Assembly (NCBI RefSeq): GCF_000739635.1
Contig: NZ_BATQ01000154.1
Span: forward strand, 1-44,352
DNA length: 44,352 bases
From: Verrucomicrobium sp. BvORR034
GTDB taxonomy: Bacteria > Verrucomicrobiota > Verrucomicrobiia > Verrucomicrobiales > Verrucomicrobiaceae
Reading direction: 5' to 3'
A program made the position numbers and the translations under genes. The notes under the pieces were generated by a model. It worked only from the letters and a program-made list of their open reading frames with translations, searched no databases and was not told the origin of the DNA. Of this stretch, positions 23,922 to 32,084 are shown piece by piece. How positions within the stretch are numbered: position 1 is the stretch's first letter; every line of letters begins with the position of its first letter.

Positions 23922-26005
23922 ATTTTAGCATCGGCTGGTTGCAACCCGGGCTGCTCTGGCTCGCCGCCTTTGCGGCGGCACCGGTCATCGTCCACCTCGT
24001 CTCCCGCATCCGCCCGCCGGAGCGGCGCTTCCCCACGGTGGAGTTCCTCCGCCGGGCCATGAGCCGCACCTTCCGCTGGCGGCGTCCGCAGGACTGGCTG
24101 CTGCTGGCGCTGCGCACCCTGGCCGTGGCCGCCCTCGCACTGTGCTTTCCTCTACCCGTGCTTGTGGGAGGTCGGAACCTGGCCCAGAGCAGCGAGGGCA
24201 AGCACCTCATGCTGGTGGTGGACCGCTCCGCCTCCATGGCCGCCAGCGGCGACGGGCAGTCCCGCTTTGCCCTGGCCGTGGCCCGCGCGGTGGAGATCCT
24301 CCGCTCCGCCGGTCGCGTTGAGTCCTTGAACCTCGTGTGGCTGGATGCACAGCCGGACGCGGTCTTCCCCGATATGGGCCGCAGCCGGGAGCGGCTGGAG
24401 GAGGTGCTGCGAGCCGCCAATGTCTCGGGTCAACGCGGCGATGTGCCCGGGGCCCTGCGTCTGGCGCTGGAGCGGCTGGAGAAGCTGCCCGGGGCCAAGG
24501 AGATGTATGTGCTCTCTGACCTTCAGGCGACCACCTGGCGGGAGACCCTGCCCACTGCACCGAAGGACGTGCAGGTCTTCAAGGTGAAGCTCGGCACCGA
24601 TGCGCCCAACCTGGCCCTCAGCGGCCTGGAGACCCAGCCGGTGGAACCGCTGCCGGGCGAGAACGTGCAGGCTCTGGCGCGGGTGAAGAACTTTTCCCCC
24701 GAGGCCCGGATTGCCACCGTGGCGTTCTCTCTGGGGGATGCCCGCTCCACCCGTCAGGTGGAGGTGCAGCCCTGGGGTGAGGCCCAGGTGGGCCTGAACC
24801 TCCCCATCACGGAGGTGGGCAGTTTTGTCGTCCGCGCCTCCTTGCAGGGTTCGGAGGATCGCTTCTCCATGGATGACCAGCGTGCCATTGTGCGCCGTGC
24901 GAGAGAGGGGCTCAAGGTGGGCGTCCTGCCCACAGCCTTGGCCTCGGAGGAACGCGAGGTCTGGCAGCGCGCCTTGGGAGCCCTGCCGTGGGCCAATGTC
25001 CAGCAGGGAGCCGTGGCAGACCTGGGCAGCACGTGTGAAATCCTTGTGGCGGGCGACTCGGGAGAGGAAACAACCAAAGCCGTGCAGGAGGTCCTGCGTC
25101 GCGGCGGCACCGTGTTGTACCGGCCCCTGGCCGCTCCCTGGCAGCCCGGTCCGGTTGGCAGGGGTCAACCCGCCCTGACAGCCTCTCTTGAGAAGACCCC
25201 GACGGACGCCCCGTGGCATCTGCGCATTGCCAATGAGAAGGCGGAGGTCTTCCAGCTCTTCAGCACCGGGGAATTCGGCGATCCCGCCCGCGGTCTCTTT
25301 CATCAACGCGCCCGCCTCGCTGGAGGGGCGGATGATCTCAAGGGCTGGGACCTGACCATGGCCTACAGTGACGGCATGCCTGCGCTGGCCCGTAAAAAGG
25401 TGGACCAGGGGGCCGTCTGGTGGTGGAATCTTCCCATGGCCCCTGGCGCATCCACCTGGGCGGGCGAGTCCGCTTTCCTCCCCTTTCTGGGGGAGGTGAT
25501 CCTCCAGAGCCGTCCCGTCACTTCCCTCCCGCCTGGCACAGAGGTGCAACCTGGCCAGTCCGCCGCGTGGTCCCCCGCCCGCCTGCTGGAAGGCGGCACG
25601 GTGAAACTAATGGACCAGGCCGATGCTGTAGTACCGGTGCAGGAGGATCTGCAAACGGGCGGCCAGCGCTACTTCACCGTCCGCCCGCTCGAGCCCGGCC
25701 TCTACCGCTGGCTCATTGTGCAGGAGAACCAGGGCGGCACCGGCCATGTGGTGGCCCATACGGCCGTGAACGTGCCGGAGGAAGAGATGGACCTGCGTAC
25801 CCTGGCACCGGAGGCGGTGCCCTTCGGCGAGACTCTCGTCACCGGCAACGCCGCCAGCCTCAGCTTCGCCCAGCTCCGCGATGGCGTGCCTCTCTGGCCC
25901 TGGCTTCTGGTCACAGCGACGGTCGCGTTTCTCCTGGAGTCCCTGCTGCTCGCTTGGTGGCAAAAAACTCCAACTGACAAACTTCAAACTTCAACCGCTG
26001 CCTGA
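23918..26005 (+). CDS. BatA-type membrane protein with VWA domain
   Basis: 695 residues. Order: the BatA N-terminal domain (WLQPGLLWLAAFAAAPVIVH, residues 7-26, then RRFPTVEFLR at 36-45), a second membrane segment at about 60-83, a VWA domain beginning LMLVVDRSASM at 97-107 with the DxSxS metal site, and VLSDLQATTW near 203. A long periplasmic Ig-like/unknown region follows, with a final membrane helix (about 664-682) and a basic end. It should sit in the inner membrane with its bulk in the periplasm, and partner MoxR/DUF58. The last residues (KTPTDKLQTSTAA) are encoded by an ACTCCAACTGACAAACTTC-type spacer repeat, so the tail may be repeat-derived. Confidence 0.93.
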   Translation: MNFSIGWLQPGLLWLAAFAAAPVIVHLVSRIRPPERRFPTVEFLRRAMSRTFRWRRPQDWLLLALRTLAVAALALCFPLPVLVGGRNLAQSSEGKHLMLVVDRSASMAASGDGQSRFALAVARAVEILRSAGRVESLNLVWLDAQPDAVFPDMGRSRERLEEVLRAANVSGQRGDVPGALRLALERLEKLPGAKEMYVLSDLQATTWRETLPTAPKDVQVFKVKLGTDAPNLALSGLETQPVEPLPGENVQALARVKNFSPEARIATVAFSLGDARSTRQVEVQPWGEAQVGLNLPITEVGSFVVRASLQGSEDRFSMDDQRAIVRRAREGLKVGVLPTALASEEREVWQRALGALPWANVQQGAVADLGSTCEILVAGDSGEETTKAVQEVLRRGGTVLYRPLAAPWQPGPVGRGQPALTASLEKTPTDAPWHLRIANEKAEVFQLFSTGEFGDPARGLFHQRARLAGGADDLKGWDLTMAYSDGMPALARKKVDQGAVWWWNLPMAPGASTWAGESAFLPFLGEVILQSRPVTSLPPGTEVQPGQSAAWSPARLLEGGTVKLMDQADAVVPVQEDLQTGGQRYFTVRPLEPGLYRWLIVQENQGGTGHVVAHTAVNVPEEEMDLRTLAPEAVPFGETLVTGNAASLSFAQLRDGVPLWPWLLVTATVAFLLESLLLAWWQKTPTDKLQTSTAA

Positions 26006-26069
26006 CCCCTGCCCACCCCGCGCAGTCCCACTGAATTACCGAATCACTGAATCACTGATCCACCCCGAA

Positions 26070-28307
26070 ATGACCTTCCTCCCGACACTCCCTCTTCCTG
26101 TGCTGCTCGTAGGCGGCTTGCTGCTGCTGGCGGCTGCGGCCTGGCTGGCATGGAGGGGGGCAGGCACTTGCAGTCCGCGGGTGAGACTGGGGCTGACCGT
26201 CCTGCGGGTGCTGGGGCTGCTGGTGCTTCTGTTGGTGGCGGCCAATCCGGGCCGATGGCTTACCGAAGGCGAGCAAGAGACGCCGGGGTATGCTCTGCTG
26301 CTGGATCGCAGCGCGAGCATGGCGGTGGCGGATGGCCAGCCAGAGCAGAACAACGGCAAGACCCGCTGGGAGGTTGCATCCGGGGCGGCGCAAGAGTGGA
26401 TCAAGGCCTCCAAACACCCGGAGAGGGTGGAGCTGCACCCCTTTGCGGTCGATCTGGAGCCCGCGGTTGACTCCAAAACCCTGGGCGGCCCCAATGCCAT
26501 CAAACCCGATGGCGCTGGCAGCGAGATCGCCCGATCCCTGGCCCGCCTGCTGGAACGCGCCGCTTCTGAAAATCAGCGCTGGGAGGGCGTGGTGCTGCTC
26601 TCTGACGGACGCGAAACCGCCGCTGTGGACACCGCCTACCAGGACGCCGTGGGCCGGGCCCGGGCCCTGGGCATCAAGGTACACACGCTGGCGGTGGGCG
26701 GCCCTGTCTTCCGGAAGGATCTGGCCCTGCAGGTCGTGCGTCGCCAGATCGTGGCCTATCCGGGACAGGCGGCCTCTGTGCAGGTCAATGTCTCGAACCG
26801 CGGCTTCGGCGCAGTGAAGCCGGTCGTGCGCGTGCTGGACGCCGCGGGTGCCGAGGTGGCCCGCGCCACCGCCACGCTCAAGGCCAATGCCACGGCCGCC
26901 CTCACCCTGGCCCTGCCCGAAGCAGCGACTGAAGGCGAGTACGCAGTGAAGATGGACCTGTGGGAGGGCGATGAGGTTCCCGCCAACAACACCGACCGCT
27001 GCCGCCTGCGCCGTCTTACCAGCCGCTCCCGCGTCTTCCTGGTGGAGGGCGCGCCTTATTGGGACACGAAGTTCCTCGCGCAGCTCCTGCGTGGCCAGGG
27101 CCTCATGGAGGTCGAGGCCGTGTACCGCCTGCGCCCGGATCGATTCTACCGCGTGGTCAGCTCCGATGACCGGAAGCTGGAGGAGACGAGCAAGATCTTC
27201 CCCGCCAACCAGGCCGAGCTGGGGCAGTATGATCTGGTGGTCTTTGGCAAGAGCGCGGAGTGCTTCCTCACCCCGCAGCGGGTGGAGATGCTGCGTGCCT
27301 TTGTGCGGGACCAGGGCGGGGCGGTGCTCTTCTCCCGCGGCAAGCCATGGGCGGGCGACTACCAGGAACTCTCCTTCCTCGAACCCGGACGCTGGGGTGA
27401 GGAGGCCGGGGCGGAGTATGGCTTCCTGCCCACCCTGGAGGGGGAGGAGGTGGGCCTCTTCGGCGAGCGTCTGCCCCAGCCCAAGGACGAGCTCTGGCAG
27501 AAGCTGCCGCCGCTCAATGACGTGCGCTCCCTTAGCGAGCTGAAGCCCTTCACCCGGGTGCTGGCCATGGGCGAGCGCCGCGGGGGTGGGAACGGAGTGC
27601 CTCTGCTCCTGGCCCGCCGCTATGGACGCGGCATGGCCGCCACCCTCAATGGCGACGGCCTCTGGCGCTGGTCCTTCCAGCCCGGCAAACCGGATGCGCC
27701 GGAGCGGCAGAAGGAGTTCTGGCTCCAGCTCCTGCAGTGGGCCGCCACCTACTCGGAGTTCCTCCCGGGCGAGGATTATTCCCTGAAACTCAGCACCTCC
27801 TCCGTTGCCGCTGGTGCCACCGTGCGCGCCCGCATCGGCCAGCGCGGCGCGGCAGGCGGCACCCCGCCTCTGCTGGAATTGGTGGCAGGCAGCGAGGTAA
27901 AGCACCGCGTGCAGGCGACCAATCTGGGCGGCGATGAGACTGGCGGTGTCCAGTGGGGCGCGCTCATTGCCATGCGGGATCCAGGAGCTTACACCGTCCG
28001 CATCCAGGTGCCTGAGGGAGCCTCCGCGCCCAGCGCCCCCCTCACGGTGCTGGCCCCGCCCCAGGAATCGGACGAACTCAGTGCTGATCCCGCCTACCTT
28101 CAGAAGCTCTCGTCGGAGACCGGCGGTCAGGCCCTGCCCCTGACGCAGTGGCGCACGGCCCTGCAATCTCTGGAGCCCGATCACGTGCCGCTGCAGCTCG
28201 ATGACGCCCGCTGGGATCCGCTCTGGAGCCGCTGGTGGATCCTTGCCATCGCCGTTCTCCTCCTCGGCACCGAGTGGGGCCTGCGCCGCCGGCTCGGCCT
28301 TTCGTGA
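26070..28307 (+). CDS. Second membrane VWA protein with amidotransferase-like fold region
   Basis: 745 residues from the ATG at 26070; the open frame upstream overlaps the end of the previous gene and gives no sensible N-terminus. Two hydrophobic segments at about 8-29 and 40-59 are followed by a VWA domain starting YALLLDRSASM (74-84, metal site DxSxS) with VVLLSDGRET near 174. After an Ig-like stretch (VQVNVSNRGFGAVKPVVRVL), the part from about 320 to 600 resembles the glutamine-amidotransferase-like domain seen in such proteins (RVFLVEGAPYWDTKFL, LVVFGKSAE, GGAVLFSRGKPW, YGRGMAATLNGDGLWRW). A C-terminal membrane helix (about 718-736) ends in RRRLGLS. The pair of VWA proteins presumably form a complex with MoxR. 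Confidence 0.9.
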   Translation: MTFLPTLPLPVLLVGGLLLLAAAAWLAWRGAGTCSPRVRLGLTVLRVLGLLVLLLVAANPGRWLTEGEQETPGYALLLDRSASMAVADGQPEQNNGKTRWEVASGAAQEWIKASKHPERVELHPFAVDLEPAVDSKTLGGPNAIKPDGAGSEIARSLARLLERAASENQRWEGVVLLSDGRETAAVDTAYQDAVGRARALGIKVHTLAVGGPVFRKDLALQVVRRQIVAYPGQAASVQVNVSNRGFGAVKPVVRVLDAAGAEVARATATLKANATAALTLALPEAATEGEYAVKMDLWEGDEVPANNTDRCRLRRLTSRSRVFLVEGAPYWDTKFLAQLLRGQGLMEVEAVYRLRPDRFYRVVSSDDRKLEETSKIFPANQAELGQYDLVVFGKSAECFLTPQRVEMLRAFVRDQGGAVLFSRGKPWAGDYQELSFLEPGRWGEEAGAEYGFLPTLEGEEVGLFGERLPQPKDELWQKLPPLNDVRSLSELKPFTRVLAMGERRGGGNGVPLLLARRYGRGMAATLNGDGLWRWSFQPGKPDAPERQKEFWLQLLQWAATYSEFLPGEDYSLKLSTSSVAAGATVRARIGQRGAAGGTPPLLELVAGSEVKHRVQATNLGGDETGGVQWGALIAMRDPGAYTVRIQVPEGASAPSAPLTVLAPPQESDELSADPAYLQKLSSETGGQALPLTQWRTALQSLEPDHVPLQLDDARWDPLWSRWWILAIAVLLLGTEWGLRRRLGLS

Positions 28308-28349
28308 TGAGTCTTTTGTATCCTTGAACCCTTTCTCCTTCTCCAATCC

Positions 28350-31244
28350 ATGGACGTCCCACAGGAACTTCGCGAGACACTGGCCCACTTCCGGGACCAG
28401 GTGCGCGCCCGGCTGCGACTCCGCGGCACCCTGGCACTGATCGCTGCCTGGGTCGGGCTGGCCATCCTCCTGGGCCTGCTGGATGCCTGGCTCAGCTTTG
28501 AAACCCAGGGCCGCACCGTTCTGGCCGCACTGCTGGGAGGCGCGGCTGTGGTGGGACTGCTGACAGTCTTCTGGCGCAGCCGACGGTTCACACTTCAGGA
28601 TGCCGCTCAAAGGCTCGATGCCGTCACCGGTGATCCGCGTGGTCTCGCCAGCATTGGCTCCGACCTCTCTTCGCTCACGAAAGTCGCGGAAAAACGCGAA
28701 AGCTCGTCCCCCACTGCTCCGCCTGCTCTGCCCACTCTGGAGGGCTTTCTCACCCGCCGGGCCCTGGCGGAGGCCCTCTCCCGCCTGCGAGCCCTGCCGG
28801 AGGAGACGTTGACCTCCCGCATCCGGCTGCGGCCTGTCTGGGCACTGCTGGGCGCGGCTCTGGCGGTGGTCATCGCGCTGGCCATCTGGCAGCCCCGGGC
28901 GACCTCGCTCATCGCCCAGCGCCTGCTTCAGCCCGGTCGTGAGCTGCCGCCCTACAGCCGCTATGTGTTTGACCTCGATCCCTCCCAGCCCCGCGTCATT
29001 TATGGGAAGGCCCTCTCGCTGGCCGCGGAGATCACCGGCGCCCCGGTGGAGGGCGTGGAGGTGCAACTGCTCACCCGCAGTGCAAGAAGCTCCCAGGTGG
29101 ACCGCCTGCCAGTCTACCGCGAGGCAGGGCAACGATTTGCCCAGAAGCTGGAAGGGGTGACCACCCCGCTGGAGGTGGCCTTTGCCATCGGCCGTGCCCG
29201 CTCCGCCTGGGTGCCGGTGGAGATCCTCTGGCAGCCGCAGCTGGAGCGCTCTGAGGTGACCATCACCCCGCCGCGCTATGCCGGTCGCAAGACAGTGCCC
29301 GGCACCCTCACGGGGGAAATCCAGGGACTGCGGGGCTCAGAGGTGCACCTGCGCCTGAGCAGCAACCGCCCGCTCTCCGGCGGCCTCCTGGAAGCCAGAG
29401 TTGAAGGAAACAACGAAGTGGTGGAGAAGGTGGACGGCACCCCGCTGCGGGGAGATCCCCGCACGGTCGAGTTCCGCTGGACCATCAGCCGCGACTGCCG
29501 CTGGACGGTGGATCTGCGGGACATCCGCGGCACCCGTATGGCGGAGCCGGTCCGCTTCGTCCAGCGTCTGGTGCCAGATGAGAAGCCCGCCATCGATCTC
29601 CTCGCCCCCGGCCCCTTTGCCATGGCCACCCCCTCCAGCGCGGTCAAGCTGCAATGGCAGGTGTCGGATGACATCGGCCTAGACCGCGCCTCCTGGGTGC
29701 GTACGGCGGATGGCTTCCGCGATCGCGCCACCGCCCTGCCCGGGGTGGGTGGGGAGCGTTCCGTGGAGGTGCAGCGCGAAATCCAGCTCACGAACCTGGG
29801 CGTGAGCCCCGGGCAGACTCTGGAGTTCCTCCTGGAGGCCCGCGACCGCAACCCCAGCCTCATGGGTGTAAGCTCCTCGACCCCGGTGAAGGTGAAGATC
29901 ATCTCCGAGGAGGAATACGCCGAGCAGATCCGCGTGCGCACCAGCATCGAGGAGTTCGCCGCCCGCTATCAGGTCCTCCGCGATACGCTGGATGCGGCAG
30001 CCAAGGCGCTGGATGAACTGGCCGAGGCCGCCCGCTCTGGCGATCGCACCAAGATCGAGGCCGCCCGCCAACGTGCTCTCAACAAGCAGAAGCAGGCTGC
30101 GGAGTGGTTTGGCGACTTTGCCGATGACTTCCCGGCCTTCGCCACGGACAAGGAGCTGTCCGAACTCTCCGGTGATCTGCAGGAGGAACTGGAGAAGAAT
30201 GCCAAGGATCTGGAAGGCCAGTCTGGCTGGGACAACCCCGCCAAGGCCGAGGAACTGGCCAAACAGATGCGGGAGCGCCTCCAGGCCGGCTCTGACAAGC
30301 TCGATGAGCAAAAGGAAATGGCAGACGAGTTTGCCAAGATCGCCTCCGTCGCGGAGATGGCTGCCGAGCTCCAGGCCATCCACCAGGAGCAGCGGGAGGT
30401 TTCAGAAACCCTGGCTCGCATCGCGGAGGAGATCGCCGTCGGCATGACTAACAACCGCCACAAGGTGGGTGAGCTGCGCCAGCGGCAGCTGCGCAATGAG
30501 GAACGGCTCCGCGAGGTCGAGGAAAAACTGCCCGAGCGCCTCGCCCAGCTCCCGGAATCCGCCGCCAAGCTCAAGGAAGGCGCGGAGAAAGTGCTGGAGG
30601 GGCTCAAGAACTTCGACGTGGCCAAGCAGATGGGCGACGCCGTGACCAAGATCGGCAAAGGGGACCTGCTCGGTGCCAGCAACGACTCCCTGCTCGCCCG
30701 CGGCAATCTGGACCAGATCCTGAGCCAGCCGGACAATCCTTTCTGTGACATGTGCCAGGGCAACATGCCCGGCGGCATGGGCAGCGGCGGTGCCGGTCAG
30801 CAGGAAGCGCTGGCTCAGATGATGGGGGCTCTGAAACGCCGTGCGCAGGGCGAAGGCCAGGGCCAGGGGCCCAACTCCAAAGGCGGCATCGGCGAAGGCG
30901 GCCAGGGTTTCGGTGCCAAGGGCGGCAGCGGCTCCAGCATGGCTGGCACCCAGCTTCCCGTGCCCTTGATCGGTCCGCCCAGGCTCCAGCTCAACGGTCC
31001 CAAATCACTCGGCAGCACCGGGGACAAATCTGGCGACGGGCGAGCCAGCGGCAGTGCCACGAGCCAGCCAGAAACCGCGTCCAACACCCTCCCGGGCGCC
31101 ACCGTGCCCAACGCCAAAGGCTCCGGCCCCAGCCTGGACGAAGTGCCCATGAAGTACCGGGAGGCGGTGAAGAATTACTTTTCGCGAGAAGGTGGTAGCG
31201 AGGCGGGTGGAAGTCAGGGGGAAGGCGGGAGCGGAAAGAAGTAA
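28350..31244 (+). CDS. Large coiled-coil membrane protein (DUF4175-like)
   Basis: 964 residues. Membrane segments lie at about 27-48, 56-75 and 162-181. A periplasmic region of beta-rich repeats covers about 190-520 (for example ERSEVTITPPRYAGRKTVPG). A long charged coiled coil covers about 523-770 (LDAAAKALDELAEAARSGD, KDLEGQSGWDNPAKAEELAK). The end, about 800-964, is Gly/Gln/Ser-rich and probably disordered. Gene order and layout match the DUF4175-type proteins of MoxR/VWA operons. A CxxC pair, Cys799-Asp-Met-Cys802, stands at the border of the coiled coil and the Gly-rich tail; apart from one more Cys near residue 386 I see no others, so the pair is conspicuous. It may be a substrate of the thioredoxin/CcdA protein two genes on. 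Confidence 0.82.
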   Translation: MDVPQELRETLAHFRDQVRARLRLRGTLALIAAWVGLAILLGLLDAWLSFETQGRTVLAALLGGAAVVGLLTVFWRSRRFTLQDAAQRLDAVTGDPRGLASIGSDLSSLTKVAEKRESSSPTAPPALPTLEGFLTRRALAEALSRLRALPEETLTSRIRLRPVWALLGAALAVVIALAIWQPRATSLIAQRLLQPGRELPPYSRYVFDLDPSQPRVIYGKALSLAAEITGAPVEGVEVQLLTRSARSSQVDRLPVYREAGQRFAQKLEGVTTPLEVAFAIGRARSAWVPVEILWQPQLERSEVTITPPRYAGRKTVPGTLTGEIQGLRGSEVHLRLSSNRPLSGGLLEARVEGNNEVVEKVDGTPLRGDPRTVEFRWTISRDCRWTVDLRDIRGTRMAEPVRFVQRLVPDEKPAIDLLAPGPFAMATPSSAVKLQWQVSDDIGLDRASWVRTADGFRDRATALPGVGGERSVEVQREIQLTNLGVSPGQTLEFLLEARDRNPSLMGVSSSTPVKVKIISEEEYAEQIRVRTSIEEFAARYQVLRDTLDAAAKALDELAEAARSGDRTKIEAARQRALNKQKQAAEWFGDFADDFPAFATDKELSELSGDLQEELEKNAKDLEGQSGWDNPAKAEELAKQMRERLQAGSDKLDEQKEMADEFAKIASVAEMAAELQAIHQEQREVSETLARIAEEIAVGMTNNRHKVGELRQRQLRNEERLREVEEKLPERLAQLPESAAKLKEGAEKVLEGLKNFDVAKQMGDAVTKIGKGDLLGASNDSLLARGNLDQILSQPDNPFCDMCQGNMPGGMGSGGAGQQEALAQMMGALKRRAQGEGQGQGPNSKGGIGEGGQGFGAKGGSGSSMAGTQLPVPLIGPPRLQLNGPKSLGSTGDKSGDGRASGSATSQPETASNTLPGATVPNAKGSGPSLDEVPMKYREAVKNYFSREGGSEAGGSQGEGGSGKK

Positions 31245-31436
31245 AAAGTTACGAGTCAAAAGTGAAAAGTGGAATGCAGCCATGACTCCTCGAACCTTCC
31301 ATCTCAGACCTCAGTGTTGGAGTTCCGATCCCGCATGCGGGACGGCTCCGTCCGCCCCACCCAGCACATCTCATCTCCCAGGACCAACCAAAAACTAAGA
31401 ACGACGAACCAAGAACTCAATCCCCTGCCTGGTCCC
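31240..31436 (+). repeat. Mosaic spacer with palindromic repeat
   Basis: Directly at the stop of the coiled-coil gene: AAGTAAAAAGTTACGAGTCA and AAAGTGAAAAGT, then CTCCTCGAACC, then GTTGGAGTTCCGATCCCGCA with the palindrome TCCCGCATGCGGGA (31330-31343). The order AAAGT motif, CTCGAACC, palindromic element is the same as in the moxR/DUF58 spacer. The rest (31380-31430) has an AAGAACGACGAACCAAGAAC stretch. Confidence 0.8.
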
Positions 31437-32084
31437 ATGAAAACTCTCCTATCCATCTTAACCCTCACGCTGACACTGGCCGTCTCCAGTTCCGCCAAAG
31501 AAGGCATCGTGCAGTGCGGCAATCTTATCTATGGCGGAGGGAAGACCTCCACCTGCTTCAGCGATGAATTCCTGAGCTCCGTGCAGAAGGAGACGAGCAT
31601 CGCCACGGACCGGCGTTTCCGCCCGGTGAAACTGGCGGGCGACGAGCTCTTTGAGTTCCCCTTTGTGGTCATGACGGGTGAGGGTGACTTCAGCCTGACG
31701 CCAAAGGAGCGGGAGAACCTGAAACGCTTCCTCACCAATGGCGGCTTTCTGCTGGCCTCAGCCGGCTGCTCGAATGCGGAGTGGAACGCCTCCTTCCGCC
31801 GGGAGATGAAGACGATTTTCGGCAAAGAGGTCTTCAACAAGCTGGAGATGAAGCACCCGGTCTTCAACACGGTGTTTCCTGTGAACGATCTGGGGCTGAA
31901 GAAGAGCGACGGCCACTCCGCACTGGAGGGCTTTGAGCACGAAGGCCGTCTCGTGGTGGTGTACTCGCCCGATGGTCTGAACAACACGGCCAATGCCCCC
32001 GGCTGTTGCTGCTGTGGCGGCAACGAGATCGCGAACAGCCTTCAGCTTAATGTGAACATCCTTGCCTATGCCCTGCTGCACTGA
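31437..32084 (+). CDS. Secreted DUF4159 protein with four adjacent cysteines
   Basis: 215 residues from the ATG at 31437, chosen because it gives a signal peptide (hydrophobic residues 4-17, cleavage near SSA-KEG) and the upstream frame is repeat DNA. The DUF4159 pattern is visible: CGNLIYGGGKTSTC near the start, FEFPFVVMTGEGDFSLTP (72-89), ENLKRFLTNGGFLLASAGC (93-111), and FRREMKTIFG (120-129). DUF4159 proteins belong to MoxR/VWA operons and have a flavodoxin/amidotransferase-like fold. This one is unusually cysteine-rich: Cys27, Cys40, Cys111 and the run Cys190-193 in NAPGCCCCGGNEIANS. It overlaps the next gene by 17 bases, implying coupling to the thioredoxin/CcdA fusion. Confidence 0.85.
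   Translation: MKTLLSILTLTLTLAVSSSAKEGIVQCGNLIYGGGKTSTCFSDEFLSSVQKETSIATDRRFRPVKLAGDELFEFPFVVMTGEGDFSLTPKERENLKRFLTNGGFLLASAGCSNAEWNASFRREMKTIFGKEVFNKLEMKHPVFNTVFPVNDLGLKKSDGHSALEGFEHEGRLVVVYSPDGLNNTANAPGCCCCGGNEIANSLQLNVNILAYALLH

Noticed and set aside
24152-25549. Minus-strand open frame opposite the BatA-type gene
   Set aside because: Composition is unlike real proteins and the plus-strand frame has the VWA metal site and membrane helices.
26052-29132. Very long open frame on the minus strand opposite the second VWA and coiled-coil genes
   Set aside because: It is a by-product of GC-rich third codon positions. Its product is rich in Gly, Gln, His and Arg without any domain, and the plus strand carries clear VWA and membrane features.
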